Source: Candidatus Eremiobacterota bacterium (GTDB lineage Bacteria > Vulcanimicrobiota > Vulcanimicrobiia > Vulcanimicrobiales > Vulcanimicrobiaceae). From it: 43,364 bases of DNA. Both the position numbers and the translations under genes were made by a program. Shown in pieces: positions 1-9,487 of this stretch. The notes under the pieces were generated by a model. That model made no database searches. It was not told the origin of the DNA and was given only the letters and a program-made list of their open reading frames with translations. The stretch is taken from the NCBI GenBank assembly GCA_019235885.1, contig JAFAKB010000093.1, positions 1-43,364 of the forward strand. Reading direction: 5' to 3'. The stretch's first letter is position 1. Each line of letters begins with the position of its first letter.

Positions 1-1
1 G

Positions 2-381
2 ACGCGGCCAGACCTCCTGCTGATGCTCGGCTGGATGCACTTGGTGCCACCGGCGTTCTTGGAGCGCTTTCCACAGACGATCAACGTGCATCCGGCGTTC
101 TTGCCGCTCGATCCCGCCGCCGACCACGACGTCGCGCCGGACGGGACGACGATCCCGGCGCTGCGCGGCGCGCATGCGCTGCGCGACGCGCTCACGCAGC
201 GCGTCGCGTGGATCGGCGCGACCGTGCACTACGTGACGGCCGAGACCGATCGCGGCGAAGTGCTCGCGCGCATCCCGGTCGCCGTCGACGATGCGGCGAC
301 CGAGAGCGCGCTGCGGGAGAAGGTGCGCGCCGCCGAGTTTGCGGCGGTCGACGAGGCGATTAGGAGCTGGTGCGCGCGGCG

Positions 382-385
<4 letters not shown>
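2..385 (+). CDS. purN: phosphoribosylglycinamide formyltransferase, 3' part (PurN)
   Basis: This is the C-terminal 127 residues of a formyltransferase-fold protein; the 5' end lies outside the window and the frame is open from base 2. GAR transformylase moves a formyl group from 10-formyl-THF to GAR in purine synthesis. The visible core has the family's Asn-x-His pair in INVHPAFLP, and the later aspartate in TAETDRGEVLA, which together form the catalytic Asn/His/Asp set. The substrate loop normally seen after the His (GxHA..) reads LRGAHALRDAL here. Full PurN is about 200 residues, so roughly 70 are missing. The stop overlaps the stop of the converging lipoprotein gene by 4 nt. Another formyltransferase-fold enzyme remains possible because the N-terminus is not visible. 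Confidence 0.8.
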
Positions 386-795
<410 letters not shown>

Positions 796-892
796 ATCCA
801 CCCCTTCCGTGAGTAAGCGGCCGCTTCGTTGGCGGCACAGGAGTGACATTCGCGATGCAGTCTATGGTGCGCTGCATCACGTTATGTGTCCC

Positions 893-1894
893 TTATGCGA
901 AGGCGAGATTCGGGTCGGCGACGAGCGTGAGGGCGTCGGCGCGCGCGAGCCCCGCACGATGCTCGGCGGCGGCCGCGATCATCGCGGCATTGTCGGTGCA
1001 GAAGCGCCGCTCGGGGACGAAGTGCGGGAGCTTGCGGCGGCGCGCGAGCTGCACGAAGGCGTGTTGCAGCGCGCTGTTCGCCGCGACCCCGCCGGAAAGG
1101 ACGAGCGCGTTGTAGTCGCCACGGTCGAGCGCGCGCGCGGTGCGATCGATCAGCACGTCGACGACCGCCGCCTGGAACGATGCTGCGACGTCTTCCCGGC
1201 GCACGTGCTTCCCCTCGTCCGATTCGAGAAAGTAGCGCACCGAGGTCTTGAGTCCGGAAAAGCTCATGTCGAGCGAACCCTCGTCGGGGCGATGCCGTGG
1301 AAACGCGATCGCTTTGGGATCGCCGTCGCGCGCGAGCGCGTCGAGCGCGGGTCCGCCCGGGAACGGAAGATCGAGCAGCCGCGCCGTTTTGTCGTAGGCT
1401 TCACCGGCGGCGTCGTCGCGCGTCTTGCCGATCACGCGCAGGTTCGTCGGCGAATGCACCTCGACGAGCTGCGAGTGGCCGCCGGAGACCAGCAGCGCGA
1501 GAAACGGGTACGGCGGCGGTTCGTCGCGCTCAAGGAATGCGGCGAAAATATGACCGTGCAAGTGGTTGACCGCATAGAGCGGGAGGCCGGTCGCGAACGC
1601 GAGCCCCTTCGCAGCGGCGACGCCGACGACGAGGCTGCCGATCAAGCCCGGCCCGGCGGTCACCGCGATCCCGTGGAGCTCGCCGAGGGGGACGCCGGCG
1701 CGGGTCAGCGCGTCGTCGACCGCCGCCGAGAGCAGAGCCGCGTGGCGGCGCGAGGCGATCTCGGGGACGATCCCACCGTACTTGGCGTGGAATTCGTCCT
1801 GGCTGGTCGAGACGTTCGAGAGCACGCGCACGCCGTCGCGGACGACCGCGGTCGCCGTGTCGTCGCAGGACGTCTCGATCCCGAGCAGCAGCAC
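893..1894 (-). CDS. tsaD: tRNA N6-adenosine threonylcarbamoyltransferase TsaD
   Basis: TsaD transfers the threonylcarbamoyl group to A37 of ANN-decoding tRNAs, working in the cytoplasm with TsaB, TsaC and TsaE; the partners are not in this window. The 333 residues match the usual family length. The N-terminus GIETSCDDTATAVV is the ASKHA phosphate-1 motif, and the metal-binding HxxxH is seen as NHLHGHIFA. Further conserved stretches are KYGGIVPEIASRRH and the late LSGGVAANSALQ. The start is GTG at 1894. It is transcribed leftwards, away from the MFS gene, with a small TPR gene now lying between the two. Confidence 0.96.
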   Translation of the reverse strand: MLLLGIETSCDDTATAVVRDGVRVLSNVSTSQDEFHAKYGGIVPEIASRRHAALLSAAVDDALTRAGVPLGELHGIAVTAGPGLIGSLVVGVAAAKGLAFATGLPLYAVNHLHGHIFAAFLERDEPPPYPFLALLVSGGHSQLVEVHSPTNLRVIGKTRDDAAGEAYDKTARLLDLPFPGGPALDALARDGDPKAIAFPRHRPDEGSLDMSFSGLKTSVRYFLESDEGKHVRREDVAASFQAAVVDVLIDRTARALDRGDYNALVLSGGVAANSALQHAFVQLARRRKLPHFVPERRFCTDNAAMIAAAAEHRAGLARADALTLVADPNLAFA

Positions 1895-1919
1895 TTCCGA
1901 TCAGACTCGTAGCGCGGCG

Positions 1920-1941
1920 CCGCCGGTTGCGGTACGGTGCT
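1920..1941. repeat. 22-bp direct repeat, copy 1
   Basis: Bases 1920-1941 are identical to 2565-2586, exactly 645 bp downstream, and identity resumes for five more bases (1945-1949 and 2590-2594). The second copy is the -10 and start region of the MFS gene. This copy lacks the -35 element and leads into no gene. The TPR gene lies between the two copies. Confidence 0.9.
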
Positions 1942-1998
1942 CAGGTGCGCGCCACGAGATCAAAATGCAACCGCCAGGTGACACGTTTTTCCGCCCCT

Positions 1999-2412
1999 CT
2001 AGGGCCGGCCCCGCGGATGTTCCAGCCGTTGCCGACACTCCTTGATGCCGGCTGCAATCCCGATTCGTTCGTAGAGCTCAAGCGCACGGGTCCACAATGG
2101 GTCGGCGTCACCTCCGCGCTTGTCGAGCAGCACAGCGTAGGCGCGCACGGCGTTCGCCAAATCCAAGGGTTTCGCGTCGTGAGTTCGGTACAGCTCAAGC
2201 GTCTCGCGGTAAACTTCCTCCGCCTCTTCAAGCGACCCCATCTCGCTCAGCACATCGGCGGCATGGCGCAATGCGTGAGCTTCACCAGCAGTGTCCCCAG
2301 CCATTCTGAATGCTTCGGAGGCGCGCCGGTAGTCAGCGAGAGATTCCTTCCGCAAGCCGCTGCGCCTCAGTTCGTACGCCTCTCGTTCTATCGCATATCC
2401 ATCGTTTTGCAT
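1999..2412 (-). CDS. small tetratricopeptide-repeat protein
   Basis: This encodes 137 residues made almost wholly of TPR-like helix pairs. Examples are ADYRRASEAFRMAGDTAGEA, ALRHAADVLSEMGSLEEAEE and LWTRALELYERIGI, with the small-residue and Tyr/Ala spacing typical of TPRs. There are about three repeats, no signal peptide and no membrane segment, so it is probably a cytoplasmic scaffold or a remnant of a longer TPR protein. The start is ATG 2412 and no strong ribosome site is visible. It sits between direct repeats that copy the MFS promoter, which suggests it arrived by insertion or local duplication. No specific partner can be assigned. Confidence 0.7.
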   Translation of the reverse strand: MQNDGYAIEREAYELRRSGLRKESLADYRRASEAFRMAGDTAGEAHALRHAADVLSEMGSLEEAEEVYRETLELYRTHDAKPLDLANAVRAYAVLLDKRGGDADPLWTRALELYERIGIAAGIKECRQRLEHPRGRP

Positions 2413-2554
2413 CGTCGTTCGCCTCTGCGTTACGAACCGGCTGAGCAGTGATGCCGCCCCGACCTCCGGCCGGCCGCGAGCTTGGGATGGGTTGATATTG
2501 CTCGATGAGCTCGGCCGGCGTCAAGCCGCCGAGAGCAGTTTGCCGCCGGCGGAG

Positions 2555-2589
2555 TTGTCGTCGACCGCCGGTTGCGGTACGGTGCTGAC
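2555..2589 (+). promoter_or_regulatory. leaderless promoter of the MFS gene
   Basis: A -35 TTGTCG (2555-2560), a 17-bp spacer and a -10 TACGGT (2578-2583) are followed by six bases and then GTG at 2590. Transcription would start at or next to the start codon, which decides GTG 2590 over the in-frame TTG at 2572. Confidence 0.55.
2565..2586. repeat. 22-bp direct repeat, copy 2
   Basis: This is identical to 1920-1941. It covers the spacer, the -10 and the first bases after it in the MFS promoter. Confidence 0.9.
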
Positions 2590-3777
2590 GTGCGGCCCCA
2601 ACTGCGCTACCTGGCTGTCGCCGCGTGCGGCGGCAGCGCGTTCTTGGACATGTACGCGACGCAGCCGCTCTTGCCGGAACTGCGCGCCGAGTTCAACACG
2701 GGCGAGGCGGCGGTCGGCGGGACGATTTCGGTTCTGACGTTCGCCTGCGCGCTGGCCGCGCCGTTCGTCGGCCCGCTCGCCGACGCCGTTGGTCGCAAGC
2801 GCGTGATCGTCGGCGCGATCCTCGGGCTCGCCGCGGTGACGTTCGCCGCGGCGCACGCGCAGACGCTGCGCGAGCTGCTCGTCTGGCGATTCGTGCAAGG
2901 GTTGTTCATGCCGGCCGTGTTCGCCGTGACGCTGGCGTACATGGCCGAGGAGTTTCCGCCGTCGGTCGGCGGTCGCGCGGTCGCCGCGTACATTTCCGGC
3001 AACGTCTTGGGCGGATTTCTCGGGCGGTACGTGGCGGCGCTGGTGGCCGACCGCTGGGACTGGCACGCCGCGTTCGTCGTGCTCGGCGTTCTGAACTTGG
3101 TCGGTGCGGCGTTCGTGTGGTTCGCGCTGCCGCGCGCACGACGGTTCACGCGCCAGCGCTCGGCGCGCGATGCGTTCGGCGCGGTGGGAAAGTTCTTGCG
3201 CGATCCGCAGCTGCTCGCGACGTACGCGATCGGCGGGAGCGTGCTGTTCTCGCTGGTCGCCGCGTTCACGTTCGCGACCTACCATCTCGCCGCGCCGCCG
3301 TTCGGCCTGGGCACGGTCGCGCTCGGCAACGTGTTCTTCGTTTACCTGGTCGGCGTCGTGGCGACGCCGCTCGCGGGACGGCTGATCGACCGCGTCGGCC
3401 ACCGCACCGCGCTGCTGTTCGCGATGGCGCTGAGCGCCGCGGGGATTCTCCTGACGCTGATTCCGACCGTTGTGACGATCGTCGCCGGCTTGGGCCTCAT
3501 GTCGACCGGCGTGTTCGCCTCGCAAGCCGCGTCGCAAGGCTACATCGGCGTCGTCGCGCGCGAGCGCCGCTCGACCGCCGCGGCGCTCTACCTGACGTTC
3601 TACTACACCGCCGGCGGACTCGGCGCGGTGCTTCCCGCGGCGGTGTGGTCCCACGGCGGCTGGCCACCGACCGCGGCGCTGATTCTCGCAGTGCAAGTCT
3701 TCGGCGCCGCGCTCGCGGCGATCTTCTGGACGAAACCGGTGCGCGCCGATTCCGCCGGCATCAGCACGGTCGGCTAG
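2590..3777 (+). CDS. major facilitator superfamily exporter (YnfM/AraJ-like)
   Basis: This is a 395-residue integral membrane protein with about 12 hydrophobic segments, of the COG2814-type drug/arabinose-efflux MFS group. It opens with FLDMYATQPLLPELRAEF, characteristic of YnfM-like exporters. The MFS loop 2-3 signature is present as GPLADAVGRKRVIVGA, and the second half repeats it as GRLIDRVGHRTALL. It probably exports small molecules by proton antiport; the substrate cannot be read from sequence. The start is taken as GTG 2590 because a -10 box ends six bases before it; TTG 2572 is an alternative. It ends 27 bp before the converging thrS stop. Confidence 0.88.
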   Translation: MRPQLRYLAVAACGGSAFLDMYATQPLLPELRAEFNTGEAAVGGTISVLTFACALAAPFVGPLADAVGRKRVIVGAILGLAAVTFAAAHAQTLRELLVWRFVQGLFMPAVFAVTLAYMAEEFPPSVGGRAVAAYISGNVLGGFLGRYVAALVADRWDWHAAFVVLGVLNLVGAAFVWFALPRARRFTRQRSARDAFGAVGKFLRDPQLLATYAIGGSVLFSLVAAFTFATYHLAAPPFGLGTVALGNVFFVYLVGVVATPLAGRLIDRVGHRTALLFAMALSAAGILLTLIPTVVTIVAGLGLMSTGVFASQAASQGYIGVVARERRSTAAALYLTFYYTAGGLGAVLPAAVWSHGGWPPTAALILAVQVFGAALAAIFWTKPVRADSAGISTVG

Positions 3778-3804
3778 CGCTCGCACCCGCGCAAGCGCGT
3801 TCTC

Positions 3805-5553
<1,749 letters not shown>

Positions 5554-5604
5554 GCGGCCCTCTTCGCCGCGCGCGTTCGGCTTGCCTCACACGCCGCCGT
5601 AGGC

Positions 5605-5639
5605 GTGACGAAATCGGGCCGCTCCGCTACACTCGCGGG
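5605..5639 (+). promoter_or_regulatory. leaderless promoter of the VIT family gene
   Basis: A -35 GTGACG (5605-5610), 17 bp, and a -10 TACACT (5628-5633) are followed by six bases and then ATG 5640. No ribosome site is needed or seen. The geometry is the same as at 2555-2590 and at 37400. Confidence 0.55.
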
Positions 5640-6344
5640 ATGCTCCAAGCAGCCAGCCATGAGCGCCACCGTGGCGGACCGCAGACGATCCGCGATCTCG
5701 TCCTCGGGATGGCCGACGGGCTGACGGTCCCCTTCGCGCTCGCCGCCGGCGTGACCGGTGCGATCGCCGCGAGCAAGATCGTGCTCACCGCCGGCTTGGC
5801 GGAGATCGTCGCCGGCGCGATCTCGATGGGGCTCGGCGGTTACTTGGCCGCCCGCAGCGAGCTCGCGCACTACAACAAAGAGTACGCCCGCGAGGTGCGC
5901 GAGACGCACGAGATCCCGAACGAAGAGAAGGCCGAGGTCGCGCAGATCCTGCACGACTACGGCGTCCGCGAGCCGACGCTCTCGCGCGTGGTCAACGAGA
6001 TCGCAAGCGACCGCGAGCAGTGGGTCGAGTTCATGATGCGCAACGAGCTCGGTCTCGAGCGCCCCGACGACCGCGCGGCGCCGCGCAGCGCGATCCTGGT
6101 CGGCGGCGGCTACGTGCTCGGCGGAATCTTCCCGCTCGCGCCATACGCGCTCGTCCACGACGCACACCAAGCGCTGACGTGGTCGATCGTCTTCACGACG
6201 TTCGCGCTGCTCGTGTTCGGCGCCGTCCGCGCCCGCGTGCTCGCAACGCCGGTCCTCCTCGGCGCGCTACAGACCTGGTTCATCGGCGCGCTCGCCGCAG
6301 GCGTCGCATATGCGCTCGCGCGGCTGGTAAACCACGCGGTCTGA
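5640..6344 (+). CDS. VIT1/CCC1-family Fe2+/Mn2+ transporter
   Basis: This is a 234-residue membrane protein of the VIT1/CCC1 family. The first helix region IRDLVLGMADGLTVPFALAAG matches the family signature, with the ion-pathway Asp in GMADGL. GAISMGLGGYLAARSE is the second conserved helix. A cytoplasmic acidic loop (YAREVRETHEIPNEEKAEV to LGLERPDD) carries the Glu-rich metal-binding part, and three more hydrophobic segments follow. Family members move Fe2+ or Mn2+ out of the cytoplasm by proton exchange; this role is inferred. The stop directly abuts the converging GNAT toxin stop. Confidence 0.9.
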   Translation: MLQAASHERHRGGPQTIRDLVLGMADGLTVPFALAAGVTGAIAASKIVLTAGLAEIVAGAISMGLGGYLAARSELAHYNKEYAREVRETHEIPNEEKAEVAQILHDYGVREPTLSRVVNEIASDREQWVEFMMRNELGLERPDDRAAPRSAILVGGGYVLGGIFPLAPYALVHDAHQALTWSIVFTTFALLVFGAVRARVLATPVLLGALQTWFIGALAAGVAYALARLVNHAV

Positions 6345-6878
6345 CTAGCCGGCTTGGCGCTGCCGGTCAGCGCGGCCGAGCAGCTCGCGCACCGTCGCTA
6401 TCGGGATGAACAGCTTCAGCGACCCGGGCTCGAAACGGCGGAAGCCGACGCGTTCGTAGAACGCGACGACCTTTTCCTCGAGCGCGTCGACGACGATCGC
6501 GACGCCGCCGACCTCGTCGGCGACGCGCGCGCAGCGCGCCATCGCGTCCATCAGCAACAGCTCTCCAATGCCGCGGCGCTTGACGGACTCCGAGACCGCC
6601 AACCGCGCGACCAGCGATGCCGGAAGCTCGTGCTTGGGCAGCTTCAGCTTCTTTGCGATGGTGTCGGGGAGGGCGCCGGCGTCGATGCGGCACGTCGTCA
6701 CCGTGTAGTATCCGAGGATCACCGTTTCGTCCGCTTCGTCGACTGCGACGTACGTTTTCGAGAGCCCCTTGGCGAGTGCCTGATGCGCGTACTCGTGAAT
6801 GAACCGGTCGAGCGGCTCTTTGCCTGATCTAAACGCCAGGCGGTGGTGCTTGTCCTTTTGCAGGGACTCGATGATCAC
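6345..6878 (-). CDS. GNAT-family toxin of a DUF1778-GNAT toxin-antitoxin pair (TacT-like)
   Basis: This is a 177-residue GNAT acetyltransferase of the TacT/AtaT/ItaT toxin group, whose members acetylate the amino acid on charged tRNAs and stop translation. The family N-terminus is clear: FRSGKEPLDRFIHEYAHQ and then YVAVDE. The acetyl-CoA loop reads SVKRRGIGELLLMDA (R/QxxGxG/A), and AFYERVGFRRF is the conserved C-terminal tyrosine region. The start is GTG 6878, overlapping the antitoxin stop by 4 nt as GTGA, so the two are translationally coupled. Toxicity and target are inferred from the family and the gene pairing. Confidence 0.9.
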   Translation of the reverse strand: MIIESLQKDKHHRLAFRSGKEPLDRFIHEYAHQALAKGLSKTYVAVDEADETVILGYYTVTTCRIDAGALPDTIAKKLKLPKHELPASLVARLAVSESVKRRGIGELLLMDAMARCARVADEVGGVAIVVDALEEKVVAFYERVGFRRFEPGSLKLFIPIATVRELLGRADRQRQAG

Positions 6879-7210
6879 GGGCGGCTCTTGACCTCGCGCG
6901 CATAGCGTTTGGCGAGCGCAACGAGCCGGTCGTTCGGCCGAGGCGGCTTCGCCAATGCCGTGAGGAACGTCTCACGGGCGCGGTCGTTAAGAACGATCCG
7001 CTCATGCTCGGCGATGACGCGCTTCGCGCGCTCTTCCACCGCGGTTCGCATGAACTCGGACAGCGTCTGCCCGGTCAGCGTGGCAGCGCGAATCAGGAGT
7101 TCCTTCTGCTCCGCCGTGGGGCGGAATTGCGCGCGGTCCCGCGTCTTGCGCGCGCCGCTGGACGCCAATGCGGTAATGCGGTCATCTTCGGATTTCGAAA
7201 GCGGCGACAT
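6875..7210 (-). CDS. DUF1778-family antitoxin (TacA-like)
   Basis: This 111-residue antitoxin is of the DUF1778 ribbon-helix-helix type. RAQFRPTAEQKELLIRAATLTGQTLSEFMRTAV, read in pieces, is the DNA-binding part. The C-terminus NDRARETFLTALAKPP is the typical toxin-neutralising segment with its Phe and Pro. It precedes and overlaps the GNAT toxin by 4 nt. An AGGAG ribosome site lies 9 nt upstream of ATG 7210. About 33 nt further upstream is a perfect palindrome containing the promoter, which is the expected site of autorepression by the antitoxin or the complex. Confidence 0.92.
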   Translation of the reverse strand: MSPLSKSEDDRITALASSGARKTRDRAQFRPTAEQKELLIRAATLTGQTLSEFMRTAVEERAKRVIAEHERIVLNDRARETFLTALAKPPRPNDRLVALAKRYAREVKSRP

Positions 7211-7243
7211 GCGAACAAGCTCCTGAGGTGAGTTCCGGCGAGG

Positions 7244-7278
7244 CTTGCATTGTACGCCATTTTGGCGTACAATGCAAG
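7244..7278. promoter_or_regulatory. palindromic promoter/operator of the DUF1778-GNAT operon
   Basis: This is a perfect inverted repeat with 16-bp arms (7244-7259 and 7263-7278) around TTT. On the minus strand it holds -35 TTGCAT (7277-7272), a 17-bp spacer and -10 TACAAT (7254-7249), placing a start about 35 nt before the antitoxin ATG. Because of the symmetry the plus strand has the same promoter (TTGCAT 7245-7250, TACAAT 7268-7273). An RHH antitoxin bound here would block both. Confidence 0.8.
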
Positions 7279-7405
7279 GCGTGCCTCAGCGGCTAGCGGT
7301 TCTTGAGCGCCGTTCGGTCTCATCTTGTTATCTTGTGCCTTGAAGATAAAACGCTGGAGACGCCGCCGATGCACAAAACCCGGATCGTGTTACGACCCGG
7401 GTTTT
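7279..7405 (+). ncRNA. possible short transcript divergent from the toxin-antitoxin promoter
   Basis: The plus-strand half of the palindromic promoter would start RNA near 7280, and the terminator hairpin at 7375-7405 would end it, giving about 125 nt. No convincing reading frame lies in it. It holds a small hairpin (TATCTT near 7329 pairing with AAGATA). Inferred only; the plus-strand promoter may simply be a by-product of operator symmetry. Confidence 0.25.
7375..7405. terminator. hairpin terminator, usable in both directions
   Basis: AAAACCCGG (7375-7383) pairs with CCGGGTTTT (7397-7405), with a further TCGT/ACGA pairing in the loop. It starts 7 nt past the 3' end of tRNA-Val on the minus strand and would give a run of U in either direction. 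Confidence 0.8.
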
Positions 7406-7412
7406 CTGACGA

Positions 7413-7487
7413 TGGTGGGCGGCAGAAGGATTGAACTTCTGACCTCTACAGTGTCAATGTAGCGCTCTCCCACTGAGCTAGCCGCCC
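7413..7487 (-). tRNA. tRNA-Val(GAC)
   Basis: The sequence folds into a full cloverleaf. The acceptor GGGCGGC pairs with GCCGCCC, the D arm is GCTC..GAGC, and the anticodon stem CTACA/TGTAG surrounds TTGACAC, giving anticodon GAC. The T arm is AGAAG-TTCAATC-CTTCT. The 3' CCA is encoded. A hairpin terminator follows. Confidence 0.95.
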
Positions 7488-7546
7488 GTCCAAGGGGTGA
7501 GTGTACCGGATGCGCCCGGCGAAAGTCAAACCCCTTTCCCGTGCCG

Positions 7547-8602
7547 CTATGCCCGGGCCGCGCTGCTGCCAAGCGCCGCCCGAACGGGCTTGAATCGGCG
7601 CTCGAGCGCGCCGCCCAGCCCGCCGGGGACAAAGAGGACCAGCACGATGAAGAGCACGCCCAGCAGAAAGAGCGGTTCCGAGAGCGGGACGCGCAGCACG
7701 CCGGGGAGTGACTGCACCGCGGGCGTGTTCGAGAGCGCGACCAGGCGGAAGTCGAGGTACTCGTAGACGATCCCGCCGAGCACCGCGCCCCATAGCGTCC
7801 CGACGCCGCCGAGTACGACCATCACCAGCAGCGCGAGCGTGAAGTCGGCGGTCGTCACCTGCGGGTTCGCGCCGCCTTGCAGCAGCAGGTAGACCACGCC
7901 GGTCGCCGACGCCAGAAACGCCGAGAGCACGAACGCCCCGAGCTTGTAGAGGTACGGGTTGAGCCCGAGCACGCCGACGCGGCGCTCGTTCTCGCGGATC
8001 GCCTGCCACACGCGGCCCGGCGGCGAGTTCACAGCCCGCCACGCAATCGCGTACACCACCAGCAGCAGCGCCAGCGCGATCCAATAGACGTTGTGCGTGT
8101 TCGCGACGCCGACCAGCGCGGGCGGGAGCGTGTCGCTGCCGAGCGCGAGACCCTCTTCCCCGCCGGTCAGCCCGAACGGGTTCTGGCTCACCAGAATCGA
8201 GCCGGCCTGCGCGAACGCCAGCGTCACCATCGCGAACGGAATGTCGCGCATCCGCAGGCAGATCGCGCCGAGCGCCAGCGGCAGCACGACGGAGACGACG
8301 GCGGTCAGCGCGAGCGCTTGCGGCAGGCTCCAGTGCCAGCGCGTCAGCGCGATCGCCGTCACGTAGACGCCGGTAGCGAAGTACAGCGCGTGCCCGAACG
8401 AGAGCAGCCCGACGTACCCGAACACGAGATCGTACGTGAGCGCGAGCGCGCCGAAGACGAAGCACAGCCCGAGCAGGTTCAACGTGCCGGGCGCATTGAG
8501 CGCGCCTTCGAACAAACCCGGAATCGCGATCCCGATCCACGGCAGCGCGATGCACAGCGCGAGCACGACGCCGAGCGCGATCAAGCGCGTGCGACGCGTC
8601 AT
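7547..8602 (-). CDS. livM: branched-chain amino acid ABC transporter permease LivM
   Basis: This is a 351-residue permease with about ten hydrophobic segments. The LivM signatures are present: YDLVFGYVGLLSFGHALYFA, the substrate-pathway loop NPFGLTGGEEGL, and the transmission-helix region REN..RVGVLGLNPYLYKL, which contacts the ATPases. The end GTLWGAVLGGIVYEYL and FVPGGLGG are also typical. It pairs with LivH to form the membrane channel. ATG 8602 overlaps the livH stop by 4 nt (ATGA). It is the last gene of the five-gene liv operon and ends about 60 bp from tRNA-Val. The exact substrate (Leu/Ile/Val, amides or urea) cannot be fixed from sequence. Confidence 0.93.
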   Translation of the reverse strand: MTRRTRLIALGVVLALCIALPWIGIAIPGLFEGALNAPGTLNLLGLCFVFGALALTYDLVFGYVGLLSFGHALYFATGVYVTAIALTRWHWSLPQALALTAVVSVVLPLALGAICLRMRDIPFAMVTLAFAQAGSILVSQNPFGLTGGEEGLALGSDTLPPALVGVANTHNVYWIALALLLVVYAIAWRAVNSPPGRVWQAIRENERRVGVLGLNPYLYKLGAFVLSAFLASATGVVYLLLQGGANPQVTTADFTLALLVMVVLGGVGTLWGAVLGGIVYEYLDFRLVALSNTPAVQSLPGVLRVPLSEPLFLLGVLFIVLVLFVPGGLGGALERRFKPVRAALGSSAARA

Positions 8603-9483
8603 GCCGTCGAAGCTCCCGCGAAACCGCCGGGCCGTATCAGCAGCACCACCGCGAGCAGCAGCACGACCGAGAAGTCGCCGACCCCCGTCGCGCCGTAGAA
8701 GTTCAGAAACTGCTGCAGCTCGCCGACGACGACCGCCGCGGCGGCGGAGCCGGTGACCGAGCCGAGCCCGCCGATGATCACGACGATGAACGCGAAGATA
8801 AGCATCCCGGTGCCGCGCCCCGGATCGATCGTGCCGTAGTACGTTCCGGCGAGCATCCCGGCGAGCCCGGCCGCCATCCCGCCGATCGCGAACACCAGCG
8901 TGAAGGCGCGCTGCACGTCGATGCCGAGCGCCTGCACCATGGCGCGGTTCTCGACCCCCGCGCGCACGATGAGCCCGAACCGCGTGCGACGCAAGAAGAA
9001 CAGCAGCAGCCCAAACACGATCAGCGCCGCGACGATGACCAGCAGCCGGGTGTTCGGGATGTTCGCGCCGACGACCGATGTCGTTCTCGTCATCCAGTCC
9101 GGCAGCGCGAGCCGCTGCGGATCGCTTCCGAAGCCGCCTTGCACCAGCGCGATCGTCGCGAGAGCGAGCCCGACCGTCACCAGCACCTGGCCGACGTGGC
9201 GCGCGTACAGCGGGCGAATCAACACGACTTCGGTCAACGCGGCAAACACGCCGCCGACGACGATCGCCACCGCGACCGCCGCGATCCACTGCACGCCGGG
9301 CGACTGACCGCCGAGCGCGCGCGCCACCGACCAGCCCGCGTACGCCGCGACCGTGAAGAACGCGCCGTGCGCGAAGTTCAGCACGCGCATCAAGCCCCAG
9401 ATCAGCGAGAGCCCCGCGGCGATCAGGAAATAGAGCGCGCCCAGGCCGAGCCCGGTGATCAGCAGCAGCGCGAAGGTCGTCAT
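8599..9483 (-). CDS. livH: branched-chain amino acid ABC transporter permease LivH
   Basis: This is a 294-residue permease that dimerises with LivM. The family opening LGLGALYFLIAAGLSLIWGL and MRVLNFAHGAFF is exact. The ATPase-contact loop RTRFGLIVRAGVENRAMVQALGIDV and the end GSVTGSAAAAVVVGEL are also typical. Eight hydrophobic stretches are visible. The start is ATG 9483, 4 nt after the livF stop, and the stop overlaps the livM start. No signal peptide is expected for this family. Confidence 0.94.
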   Translation of the reverse strand: MTTFALLLITGLGLGALYFLIAAGLSLIWGLMRVLNFAHGAFFTVAAYAGWSVARALGGQSPGVQWIAAVAVAIVVGGVFAALTEVVLIRPLYARHVGQVLVTVGLALATIALVQGGFGSDPQRLALPDWMTRTTSVVGANIPNTRLLVIVAALIVFGLLLFFLRRTRFGLIVRAGVENRAMVQALGIDVQRAFTLVFAIGGMAAGLAGMLAGTYYGTIDPGRGTGMLIFAFIVVIIGGLGSVTGSAAAAVVVGELQQFLNFYGATGVGDFSVVLLLAVVLLIRPGGFAGASTA

Positions 9484-9487
9484 GGCG

